Shown one piece after another: positions 11,501 through 21,687 of a stretch of DNA of 64,000 bases. Source of the stretch: Talaromyces rugulosus (Eukaryota > Ascomycota > Eurotiomycetes > Eurotiales > Trichocomaceae). Each line of letters begins with the position of its first letter. Positions within the stretch are counted from its first letter, which is position 1. The notes below the pieces were generated by a model. It was not told the DNA's origin, made no database searches, and saw only the letters and a program-made list of their open reading frames with translations. The stretch lies in contig NC_049564.1 in assembly GCF_013368755.1 (NCBI RefSeq), forward strand, positions 1,620,001-1,684,000, given 5' to 3'. The position numbers were made by a program, and so were the translations under genes.

Positions 11501-12155
11501 GGGCTTCCACGATACGAACACCAGGATACAGCCAACAAGCAGGATAGCGCCGAATCCCTTGAAGAAATATCCGAATATCTGTCCAAACCAGCCACGGGGG
11601 ATGGGCGACATCACATTTTTTCCGTATTGATTGAAGCGTTGTTGGACCTGGTCAGACGATAGACCCAGGGAGGCGTCAACCTCCCATCGTTTCTGGAGTT
11701 CCACGACAGACAGGTTATGCCATTCGATGTTGGAGAGCTCTGTCAACAAAATAAGTCAGAAAAATCCCCAAATGAGTGCTTTGAATCAAAAGAACAAACC
11801 AGCGGTGATATCGTTCCTGGCTTTGGCAGTCTCAGCCTGCTCCTGCAGCTTAGCATCGTCGATATCGAACGAACTAGACAAAAAACCCCACGCGGTCAGT
11901 AAAGAGAAATATGTGAAAAGATGGGAGGGGGAAAACTCACACGCTGCGATAGTGAATGGGAAGCGTCACACCGGGGTCTACAGTAGTCCGCCCGCCAGCA
12001 CTTCGAATAGAAAAGCTAGAGGACGACGAGAGAGTACGCGTGAGCTGCTGCCTTGGGGCCGCCTGCTGCTGTCTTGATGATGCATTCCCCGTCTCTTCGT
12101 CAACAGCCTGCCATTTGATGCGGGTTTCATCCTTGTCCGGTTTCTCATCTGCCAT
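8578..12155 (-). CDS. P-type cation-transporting ATPase, type II (fungal Na,K-ATPase alpha-like)
   Basis: About 1,100 residues in six exons: 11941-12155, 11800-11873, 11200-11739, about 10632-11146, about 8942-10592 and 8578-about 8880. Order of motifs: Ser-rich N-terminal tail, cation ATPase N domain (WHNLSVVELQKRWEVD), actuator LTGES, PEGLP in TM4, phosphorylation site DKTGTLT, nucleotide-binding KGAPDILI, MTGDGVNDAP hinge, then the C-terminal membrane half. The short TM3-4 loop, the FGRIAKLAS and ARKN/MRKNQ-like segment and the overall pattern resemble the IIC (animal Na,K/H,K) branch more than the SERCA or ENA branches, an inference to be tested by phylogeny. Each splice join restores a family motif in frame (for example LTGES at 11200/11146 and TLTRNKMFV). 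Membrane protein using ATP to move Na+, K+ or another cation. No beta-subunit gene is adjacent. Converges with the Zn2Cys6 gene with 97 nt between stops. Confidence 0.93.
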
Positions 12156-13810
12156 TGCGCCGGTTGCGTTGTGCAAGACCTTGGGTGATGGTTCTAGCAA
12201 CGAAGCAAGCAGAAAAGGAAATGCAGAGAGAAAAAGCCCTTTTAGCAGAAGGATACCCTGACGGTAGTATTTATATTCAAATGATTTAGCTGAGGGATTA
12301 ATATTCCGGTGACAATGCTGTGGGCAGCCCGCGTGAAGCTGCTGGATGCAGTAAGAAGCACATGGCCCTGACTTGCAGACCACATGGCAGCTGGATCTGG
12401 CATGACAAAAAATAAAAATAAAAAAAATAAAAAAATGTAACAATGAAAAGCGGAAAGTGTGTCGAGTATGAGTGAATTGTTATGGCCACTGGTGTTGAGG
12501 CGTCTGAGTAGTAGCCGCTATGGAGATCGAGAGGATGTGGTAAATGCCGCAGCTTAATTCCTGAAAGCAAGATCGATGCGCGCATCAGCACTGCCACATC
12601 TAACACAAAGCGGAATAGACCGCTGTCACATTATTTATTGGCAAAAGTCAATTTTATTGAAAAGGTAAACGGGAAAAATTAAACGGAAAAGAAAGGACGC
12701 CGCAGGCAACTACCACGACTTTCCATATACGGTAATACCGGTTGGCAGTCCCGAACCGGCTAGTCGTTCCACTGCCAGCCACAAAGTGCAGATATGACCA
12801 ATATCAATAATATGCAGCTGATGATATAGCAGATCTCGTCAGGGATAGATAGGCTATGCTGATGCAAGATGAGATTCAACAAGGTATCCCTGGTGGACAC
12901 ATTCACTAAATACTTTGCAGTATCTATACCTAATTATAACTACATTTGGAAAATGAAATCTAGTCTGTCGGTACCATCAAGTTATGGGCGTGAGAGGCAG
13001 AGACTTCAATATTCTTGCAATATAGTAAAAGTCCAACGGAAATAATGCCTCATACGGCGAGTCATTCCACGTTGGTTCCAAGGCACCATAAGAAAGAGTA
13101 GAGCTAATAGCCTAATACTCCAAAACTTAAATAAATTTTATACATGACTAGACCCACCTGTTGACCAATGATACGTGTAAAAACACCGCATACTCCATTT
13201 CCCTCGCTTCAGGCTTCAGCCCTATGCACATGTCGTGGAACAATAGCCCAAAAAAAAAGCTACACAACAAGGCCAATGTTTGCCCGCATTGCATTCGTTA
13301 TAATTCAATAATCTCCGGTATCAATTGATATCTACTTAGCCAATCAACCAAGTTCATGCAAACGCATAGAAAATGGAGACAGCCTGATTCAAAAGTTTTG
13401 ATATGACATTGAATTTCATCGGGAAATCAAACACAAGTCTGGCAGCAAACAATACAAAGCCATGGGCAAAGCATTACACGAAACGCCACACACCAAACAG
13501 GAGAAGAACAAAAAAAAAGTCAAGTAGTGCCTTATTAACAGTAGCCTGTATGATCCAGGATAAAAAAAATAGGGGAAAAAAAAAGACAGGTTGTATCATA
13601 AAACACATCAACGGGCTGAATAGGAAGAGCAAAAAAGTCTCCGTCAAAGACCGCAAAGAACGCCGCACTATAGTCCCGCAAATGCACAGACATTGTCAAA
13701 GCCACCAAAGTATTCAATATTCAGTACTCATTACGACAGAATGGGAAGCCCGTGGGCAGGTTCCACTTCTGTCACGCCACTCCGGTCTGGCCTGTTTGTT
13801 AGAAGAGCTG
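12156..13810. other. Intergenic, low-complexity patches, no gene recognised
   Basis: About 1.65 kb between the ATPase start and the bZIP stop. Holds several A-rich runs (about 12410-12440, 13500-13590). A 160-codon plus-strand ORF at 13403-13885 is Lys/Arg-rich because of those A runs and runs antisense into the bZIP gene, so I do not call it. Part of this is likely ATPase promoter and bZIP 3' UTR. Confidence 0.55.
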
Positions 13811-15117
13811 TTACATACGCGTGTGCTTGAATTGAGATACCTCACCACCTGGGTATCCCTCGTGGTCATTTTTGGGGATTCCTAAACCAGCAACAGCAAT
13901 ACGATTCAACTGGTTGATATCGTCACTGGTTTGATTCGGCCGGCCCGCAGATGGCTGGCCTTGCTGCCCGGGGGGGACGGGGAGATTTGGTGATGAAGAG
14001 CCTCCAGGCGGCGGGCCCGGGGGAACAGGGTGGTGGGATGGGCTGGTCATCGTGGGAGGATCAGGGCGAGGCTGGTTCAGATCGATGTTCTCTGGCAGCG
14101 CCGGCACCTCATTTTGAGAATCAATCAGCCGCGATTGCAGGCCGATGATGTACTCTCGCAACTGGTAGTTCTCCGACTGCAATGCCTTGTAGCTTTCGGA
14201 CAGCACTTTGTATTCCCCGACCTTTTCTTCTAATTGGCGAATATAACCCTCTTTCCGTTGCCGAAACGCTCTCTATTAAAAAAAAGTTAGAAACGCTGAT
14301 TATCAAACCACAACGGCCTTGGCTCATACCTGAGCTGCACGATTCTGGGCGGCCCGTTTCGAGGTGGACAATTCCCGCTTCCCATATTGTTTGCGATCGA
14401 CGCCAGCAGCCTCTTGAACACCCGAGACAATCTGCGGCATAACCTGGCCGAGCGGCGGGCCTTGTGAGTTGGCGGCCTGGAGCATAGCGCTCCCAGATAT
14501 AGCGGGATCGATGTTGCTGTTTTGGTTCTGCGCGGGGCCCTGGGGGCGACCCTCTTGCCCTTGCGAAGACAGGTGTTGTTGGGCGGCTAGGAGCTGATCA
14601 TGGAGGACTAGAGTCACAGGGTTTAGTAAATATTGCAAAGCTTTGGGGCTAGGCCGCGTCAACGTAGTGGTAGTCGCAACCGCCATTGGGGATATTGGGA
14701 TAAACCACCACCACCACCACAGAAGACGCTTGCGATGCAAGGTACGACAATGGAGTGGCGGCGACGACGGACGGACAGGGCTAGTGCAGCGATTATATAG
14801 CAGCAAGCTTACCTTGATCGGCATGGTCCTACAGTAGAACAAACATGAAGCAATTAGTCATGATCGCAAAGGAGGCAAAAGTAGAGGGAAAGCTCGAACA
14901 GGCACACGCGACCGGCGACCAATCGGCAGCTGTCGCACTGCTCACAAAGCGTTTATGAATAAACGAAATCATCACGATCCTTCTTCGTATTGATGGGATT
15001 GATTATGTACGCAGTGGAGATGCGACAATCGACAAAGTTGATGACAAAGAAAGGGCTGCTTACCTGAGCAGAGTTCTGCATACTCATCCTGGGATGCGGC
15101 GCTAGCGCGGGTTGCAT
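13811..15117 (-). CDS. Yap/AP-1-type bZIP transcription factor
   Basis: Four exons: 15064-15117, 14813-14828 (16 nt), 14330-14607 and 14272 to 13811. The product starts MQPALAPHPRMSMQNSAQ, joins DHADQ, then VLHDQLLAAQQHL, a Gln/Pro-rich linker and the basic region SKRAAQNRAAQRAFRQRK, with the Yap signature NxxAQxAFR. The leucine-zipper stretch reads LEEKVGEYKVLSESYKAL followed by ENYQLREYIIGLQSRL. A Pro-rich tail follows. Nuclear DNA-binding protein, related by pattern to fungal Fcr3/Yap-like factors; no ortholog name assigned. The two 5' introns are long for this genome (235 and 205 nt). The 3' end is uncertain: a splice from about 13850 to 13791 would replace the last residues with PGQTGVA and move the stop to 13772. 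The start could also be at the internal Met 10 codons later. Confidence 0.85.
14813..14828 (-). other. 16-nt microexon in the bZIP gene
   Basis: GACCATGCCGATCAAG, flanked by ..CTACTGTAG and GTAAGC. It joins QNSAQ to VLHDQLLAAQQ in frame as DHADQ. Read straight, its ATG would give a four-codon dead end, so it only makes sense as an internal exon. Inferred from splice sites and frame. Confidence 0.6.
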
Positions 15118-16557
15118 CGAAAAAGAGTAGATAGACGAGAGCGAAAAAGCGTGCCAGGACAAAAATCCGAGACCGCGCGGGGGCGAAATTCGCAAAGAAC
15201 AATAAGCAAAAATCTAATGGTTGGTTGGGTTGGCCAGAATCGATGAGGTTGTATGTAAGAGGGAGAAGGATGTTGAAGAGGAAAGGTGAGGGAGAGTGAC
15301 AGGTTAGTCCCGAGCCGGCGATTGGTTGGCTGGAGAAATAGTAGTAATAATTGATACTGCCACTTTTTTTTTATTTTTTTTGGTTACGTGACTTTGCGAC
15401 TCACTTCGGGGTAGTTTGGCGATGATGACACAGGCGCTCAGCGAGAGATGATCTCGTAAGCAAAAAAGGTTGGGCGGGCGCGGGGGGGTTGGCAAGTTAA
15501 TAACATCCATAGAGGAGCGCGGAGTATGCGCCGCCGCATATGTACAGATACGGTACCGTACGGTATGGTATGCCTCCATCGAGTCATTCGGCCACAAGAC
15601 AAGAGAAGGGTATGCGTATTACTTGATGTACGCAAAAGTATATAATGATACTATTATTATTGAGATAAACATTCACGTTAATTCTGAACAAACCTTATTG
15701 TCGTGCGTTAGCTGCCCTGCCCTGCCCTGCATAATCTCTATATTTACTCGGCGTACGTTTCTGTAACGATGATACGTCTCGGTCCGGCTGTGGCCGGCGA
15801 TGACTAATTGACCATGGGAGGAGGCTGGAGCATGTTATATCCGAGCGTTGGAACATGTATCTCTCGATCAGGGCGAAAATGATTGGACCGGTTCCGACCG
15901 TATGAAATTGCATTATGCTATTATTATTGTGGCCTGGCTCGGGCTTGCAAAAGTCAGGTGAAGTCGCAACCCAACGAGAAAGCTTGGTTCTATATCTGCT
16001 ACCCGTGCTCGAGACTAGTAGAGGATAGATAGCAAACCAAGAAACTAAACATTGTTTGTTTGAACACTCCCAACAGCACACAAAATCAGGCATCCTTTCT
16101 CCACAAATAAAGACTCCTTCCTCTCGGCGAGCAACAAAATACCAGGATGCGTAAAATAATAACCGACGGCCCCAGCCACCGGAAGCGCACTGGCCGAAAG
16201 AGGCAGTCCATTAGTCAGAAATTAGTAACCCGAGCTATCCGCCGCCGCCGCTGGGTCCCGTGCACGCTAGCCATATCGGGCTAGCGAAGCGAGATGGCAG
16301 TAATAGGGCTTCGTATTATTATTATTATTCTGATATGATCGTACTTCGCATTTAACTACGATGTTAAACTTTGAACAAGGCAGAAAATCCTGTCAGCAAC
16401 CTCAATGGTGACAATGTCAGATTGATTGATCTCAAGAGTAAAGTGCCGATAAACCAACAAAGAGAATACGCCACCCCTCATTATTGAAACAGTCCATAGC
16501 TCCGGCGATAAACCCTAATTCCGAGATAAATAAATGGCGAAAAAAAAAATTTTGCAT
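15118..16557. other. Intergenic, bZIP upstream region, no gene recognised
   Basis: 1.4 kb between the bZIP start and the Arp5 stop. Contains a T-rich run (15366-15380), a short CCCTG tandem (15715-15730) and an ATT triplet run (16314-16330). ORFs here are short and unsupported. The long stretch is compatible with a long, regulated 5' leader of the bZIP gene. Confidence 0.5.
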
Positions 16558-18995
16558 CTACATGCTGGTGACATTTCCGAGATCATGCTCCTGCAGTAGT
16601 TGTCGTTAGCGAGCTGAAATAGAAACCAACAAAAAAAATAGAGTCTCACCTTGAGGTATTCGCTGCCCTTCTCTTCGTAGTCAGCACGGGTGATAGAGAC
16701 CGATCCAAGCCCCGGGCCTGATGCCCATTGGGCAGCCCCTTTCCAGGCGTCGAACACAGGATCTGCAGCTCTCCGAAGCGACATCTTGGCATCGACGGGG
16801 ACGAATCCCCGTAGTTCTGTCCTCAGCCGCTCGTCGAAGCCTTTGAAGAGCGTATTACCGCCGGTAAGGAAGATATCCTTGAGCAGTCGCGTGCGGTCCT
16901 CGTCAACGGTAAACCTTTGGTTAAGAATATCGGCAGCAATTTCAACCACTCCCGCCTGGTCGACTCCGGCAATGGAAGGCTGGATGACAACTTCGGGCAC
17001 CCGGATTCTTTCCACATTTAGATGGATCTGATACGCTTCACGCTGGCTTTCCGGGTCGAACGGCCACGGGCCACGGAGGAACGCGTGCACCAGACTCTTC
17101 GTCCAGTCAGACTGCGCGTCTAGAGTATGTTCGGCCGTAAAGTCTGGATCGTATTTCAACAGCTGCTCTTCTAATGTCTTTAGAGAGCCATTCATATCTT
17201 CTTCCTCTTCGTCATCGCTTTGGTCCCCCGTAGCAACTGTCCGGTAAACACCCCAGTCAGCATCGTCAGCGCCAAATGTGTCGTCATCGCCGCCCCTTCG
17301 TCGCTTTTTGGGTCCATCAGAAGCAAGGTTCGCCAGCGTCTTCATGCGCATCTGACTAGCGAGAGATTTTCGATTTCCAAGATCGGCCTTGAGACGATCG
17401 CGGTCCTTGATCTTCTGGAGAAGTGCTTGGCGAGCCGTTCTCCTCTCTCCAATCCACGATTCAAAATCGTTCTCACGTCGTTCATCATCTAGTCGTTGCT
17501 CCTCTTCAATGCGAGCTTTTTCCTGTTCCTTCTCTGCCTTTGCGCGTTGGCGCGCATCCACGTTGGATTTCATCAGACGTTGATGGCGCTTTTCTTTGAG
17601 TCCTGCTTCGTCGAGTTCCTCGTCTGGAATCTCAAGTAACGGGAAAGTAGCCTCCTCTCCATTCTCTTCATTTTCATCGTTGCCCAAATCTTTGTTTCTC
17701 GATTTTTTAATCGAGCGCTCAAGATCCCTGACTGTCCGCTCCAGATGCGCTTCATCTTTCATGTCTTCGCTCTCTAGAATTCGCCGAACTTCTTTCTTCG
17801 TTTGTTGGGCTAACTTTTGTTGCAAGTCCTTGTAGTATTCGAGTTCCTGCTCTTTTTTCATCAACTTCTCCAATCGCATTTTCGCGGCTTGCTCTTGTAG
17901 CCGGCGTCCGCTTTCCTTTTTTCGTTCGGCTATCCGGGCAAGTTCTTCCTCGGTCTTCTCAACCACAACATGTTCGGTGAAAGGGTACTGAACAACGTAA
18001 TCACGGTCTTCGAGCCCTGTCCAATCTAGGAAATGAGTCATCTCTTCATTGTAGTCCAACGACACATAACACAGCTTGTGTATCAAATCCTCCATTTGGT
18101 ATTCCGTCATACGACCCGGGAACGAAGGGTATTTGAGTCGCATTAACTTCAACAGGTATTCTGAAGCTTGTAGACCACCCCAATTCAATCTCGACGCATT
18201 TGAGAGCAAGGCTTTCGAGTTCAGCACGGGAATGACATGTGTAGAAGTGTGTGAAGATGACAGGATGAGGCCGTCTTTCCCGCCGTTATACCGGTATGAA
18301 AAAAGAGAGTCGACACCGTATGCAACAGAAGGGACTCCATAGCAATCGAAAAGAATTTCGTTCATCACTGTAGTCTTGTTAGATAGCGTTCTCGCTGTAG
18401 TAAAAATATCCCCAACTTACTTTTTCGGGGGTACGCAAGGTTTGCAATAGGCTCGGTCATGACAATAGGTCTATCGACATTTCCTTCCGAGCCGTCCACT
18501 CCCAATTTGATAAAAAGATAATCCAAGACGCCCTCCATCACTTCCCAGTTGCCAACAACGCTGGTGCCAGGGTCAAAAGCATATTTCAGCTGGCCACGCG
18601 TCGTGGCATCGACATAAGCATCATATCCGATAAATTGGCAAGCTTTGTTCAATTTCCGGTCTCGAAATCGGCTCATCACCGGGGGGATCACGAATCGCGG
18701 GTTTTTATCAAACGACCATCCGGCCTTGACGGTGTGTGATCCTACAAGTAGAACAATTCTTAGTCAAATCCAGATAAATTTGCTGGAATATAGAAACCGT
18801 ACCGTTGTCAATCACGATAGCGCTCGAGCTAGGGGAAGCTTTGCTCTGCTGATATCCTTCTGGCTGAGGGGGCTGATAGCCCTTGAAAGGAAAGTCCTTG
18901 ACATTGTAGATCTTGGGCGGCGGCTTTGGCGAATTTTTGTCGCCTGCGCTCGTCGAGCGTGTTGGTAAAATGATCTGCTGCGAGGTAATGGTCAT
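16558..18995 (-). CDS. arp5: Actin-related protein 5, INO80 chromatin-remodelling subunit
   Basis: Actin fold split by a long charged insertion, as in Arp5. Exon 1 (to 18995) has a Pro-rich tail and AIVIDNG, the actin phosphate-1 loop; exon 2 gives WSFDKNPRF, DRPIVMTEPIANL; exon 3 gives MNEILFDCYGVPSVAYGVDSL and the insertion of about 300 residues, mostly coiled-coil (ELARIAERKKESGRRLQEQ and EKEQEKARIEEEQRL), an acidic patch (DDEEEEDMNG), then the second actin half: LTGGNTLFKGFDERL, AWKGAAQWAS. After an intron at about 16598-16648 the last exon encodes EHDLGNVTSM and a stop at 16558, so the longer straight readthrough is not the real C-terminus. Arp5 works with Ies6 on the INO80 ATPase to slide nucleosomes in the nucleus. 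Total length about 750 residues fits fungal Arp5. Confidence 0.95.
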
Positions 18996-19410
18996 TTTGA
19001 GCTGCTGCTAGAACGAGGGCGAAGAAAATGCGGCGTTTGCGATGGGTTTGATATCACCGCATGATATCCGGGACTGACTCTATCGGAGCGATAGTTTGTA
19101 TTTCATCCAGCACAGAGAGTAAAACTTGAAAGGTTGGAAAGTAGTGCAGGAGGAGAAAGGAGAGCGACTGGTCGAGAGGAGGAGGTGGTTGTGGCTTGTC
19201 CACTTTCATTCTCTCGCCGTTCCGCAGCTCCAGCTCCGCCAAGACCGTGCGTTCATTGGCCGCTCGCTATATCAGAACCTATTGATAACGATTACTGGGA
19301 ACATTTGACAACTGGGAATTTATTTATTTTTTGAGATATAAAAACTAAATTTATAATGGTAGTTAAAGGGTATTCTATCATGATTCATAACACGTCCAAA
19401 CATCCATCCC

Positions 19411-19869
19411 TTAAGAAGGCTCCTGGAGGTTCTCGGTGGCTGTCCGTGGTCAGCATCAAGGATCTTGACATGCATTTAAAAAAAACATGAGAGAAACAAA
19501 CCTTCCAGATGGAACAACACGTTGGATTGATAGTTTTTAAACATCTGCGCAACAAGCTCGACATTCATGTTCTGGACATTGACTTCCTAATATAGATGTC
19601 AGCATCTACCGGTTCCCTAGCATTCGCCATTTTTGGTTGAAGAGCGTACTTGTAGACCCTTATTCAACACCATGACGGCTTCGTTGAGTTTTTCCTGGAT
19701 CAAGTTAGGAATCATGCTATCATTCCAATGCGTTTATTACATACGATATTGGTGATGATACGGGAGAGCAGAAGACTCTGCTGGTGCTCGTGGGGGCTCT
19801 CCTGAACAGTTTGTTAGAACAGGTGAAATGCCAGGGTAGAAATAATATGTTTCGGTAAATTCTCACCAT
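19411..19869 (-). CDS. dad4: DASH/Dam1 complex subunit Dad4
   Basis: Five exons: 19867-19869 (the ATG alone), 19745-19801, 19650-19694, 19502-19586 and 19411-19439. Joined they encode 72 residues: [16 protein letters not shown].., [49 protein letters not shown]. This lines up end to end with S. cerevisiae Dad4 (72 residues; ENPHEQ, LSRII, LNEAV-like, NYKSSVEFNLEAT). All four introns are 55-65 nt or near that, with GT..AG ends. The protein is part of the ring that couples kinetochores to microtubules and is essential in yeast. The longest uninterrupted exon is 85 nt, which is why an ORF search misses it. 5'-5' distance to the hydrolase at 20243 is about 370 nt. Confidence 0.92.
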
Positions 19870-20242
19870 TTTTCAATTAATCCGTCGATTTCTTGATATT
19901 CGATTGTGTTTGTTGTTTGTTTGGCGCCAAGAACGCGACAATAATACTAGTCCGGAATAGTGCCGGAGGTCACGTGGTGCCGCTTTTCCGATTCGGGACA
20001 TTTTTTCCTACTTTCTCCTACATGATTCTATTATATAGACATCTTTATAAATTTTCATAATTATAATTATCGAGAAATACTATATTCAATATAGTAATAA
20101 AGATTTGAATTTTTTTTTCCAGAATTTATTACAATAGAAGAGTTAGTAAGCGTGTGCCAAGATCCCGAACGCAACAAGATTGCCCGTTACGTGCTGACTT
20201 ATTTACATCAGCTCATTATTGTTTCGTCTTCCCCCACTAACT

Positions 20243-21172
20243 ATGGAGCCCTTTAAAATTACTCTTTCTAATGAAGCAACCCTGACTGGGCTGGTCAATG
20301 CCGGCAGCGGCCCAGCTATTCTACCCAACCGCCTCCCTCTAATCGTCTGTCTCCATGGAGGCACCTACACCTCCAGGTACTTCCATGTAGACGCAAGCCA
20401 CACTGCTTCTTCAGTGAGCAACAGCCTCGGGGTACCTTTAGTAGCTATCAATCGACCCGGCTATGCGGACTCTACCTCGTTTTATCCCATCCCACAGGGG
20501 TCGTCGTATCCGCAGGAGTATGGCATCTGGCTACACCGCTACATCCTGCCCGCTATTTGGGCAGAGTTTGGTGAACCACGAGGGTGCAATTGCATCGTCC
20601 TTCACTGCCATAGTCTAGGCTCGACTGGCGCGATTATCGCGGCCAGCATGCATGCTGCCAGCGAACCGATCGAGGCAACGTACCCCCTTGCCGGCCTCGT
20701 CATATCTGGGTTCGGTAGTCAACCTAGTGGCGAAGCGTATAAGCCACAGGGTGACGAGACCACTATAACCTTTCCACCGAAAGTCAAGGACAGCATCATG
20801 CTCCAGCAAGGATGCGCTGACTCGAGCATCTACCAGTATACGGAGGAATTGAACCACGGAATGCCAGTTGAGGAGATTGGAGATGTACATACTGCATGGT
20901 TCCCTCGATGGAAGGAGTGGGCTGGCAATGTCAAGGCACCAGTCATGGCCGCCGTGGCCCAGGATGATGTGATGTGGAAGGGAACTCGGGAACATATCAA
21001 CGACTTCGGCAGTGCCTTTACAGGAAGCGAAAGAGTAGATACAAGTGTTGTCATTGGCGCTCCGCATAACATGGAAATGAGTTATTGGGCAACAGGGTGG
21101 TATACAAGGAGCTTTGGTTTTGCATTAGAATGCGCGGCTAGTTTTGCACACAAGAATCAATCATCCACGTAG
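20243..21172 (+). CDS. Alpha/beta hydrolase family protein
   Basis: Single exon, 309 residues. Starts MEPFKITLSNEATLTG, then LPLIVCLHGGTYTSRYF (oxyanion-hole HGG segment), VPLVAINRPGYADS, the nucleophile elbow HCHSLGSTGA (Ser in H-S-L-G, a variant of GxSxG), and late AQDDVMWKG (acid) and IGAPHNMEMS (His). No signal peptide. Upstream in-frame Met (20219 region) is possible, but MEPFKI gives the usual first strand. Resembles fungal hydrolases of unknown substrate that sit beside secondary-metabolism genes. It converges on the Zn2Cys6 gene ending at 21688; the 0.5 kb between holds no supported gene. Confidence 0.85.
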   Translation: MEPFKITLSNEATLTGLVNAGSGPAILPNRLPLIVCLHGGTYTSRYFHVDASHTASSVSNSLGVPLVAINRPGYADSTSFYPIPQGSSYPQEYGIWLHRYILPAIWAEFGEPRGCNCIVLHCHSLGSTGAIIAASMHAASEPIEATYPLAGLVISGFGSQPSGEAYKPQGDETTITFPPKVKDSIMLQQGCADSSIYQYTEELNHGMPVEEIGDVHTAWFPRWKEWAGNVKAPVMAAVAQDDVMWKGTREHINDFGSAFTGSERVDTSVVIGAPHNMEMSYWATGWYTRSFGFALECAASFAHKNQSST

Positions 21173-21687
21173 TGCCCTTAGCAGTTACGCCGGGACTTGA
21201 CACAATGATTGGTACCACAAAGAGAAGAAGAAAAGAAGCTGACTCGGCAATTAGCTCGTTCATGAAAAACAATTCCAGGATTTCAATGGGTCCCGCTGGT
21301 GGCCGAATTGCCTACCCTGTCGTTATTCCTCAGCGGCGACCCAGAAACAAACAGTGAGGGTTTATGAAGGCCTATGCTCCGATATTATCCCATTGTGGCA
21401 TCAGCAAAGAGCATTTTCACGACTTCATACACTTTATGTTATAAAACAATCCAAGAATCGATATGTATTCTATCATTTGTCCTGAAACGAAGTAACGGAG
21501 TGAAAGGGGTTACAACCCGTAGACCCGCGTGGCGCTAAGTTAATGCTACTTCTGATGTTGCGAAATATACATACGACGGACTAATCGTACAACCTTGCCA
21601 TGATGGGTTTTATAGCACATAAATAGTATTCACGGCACAGAAACCGGGACAGGAATAGGGTTATCATGTTAAACCCGCTCTGCGTGA

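Noticed and set aside
11631..12077. 148-codon plus-strand ORF opposite the ATPase N-terminus
   Set aside because: Antisense shadow of the conserved ATPase exons.
13403..13885. 160-codon plus-strand ORF
   Set aside because: Lys/Arg-rich because of A runs, overlaps antisense to the bZIP C-terminus, and no domain.
15711..15730. CCCTG pentanucleotide tandem
   Set aside because: Only about three units; too short to call a microsatellite or telomere-like repeat of interest.
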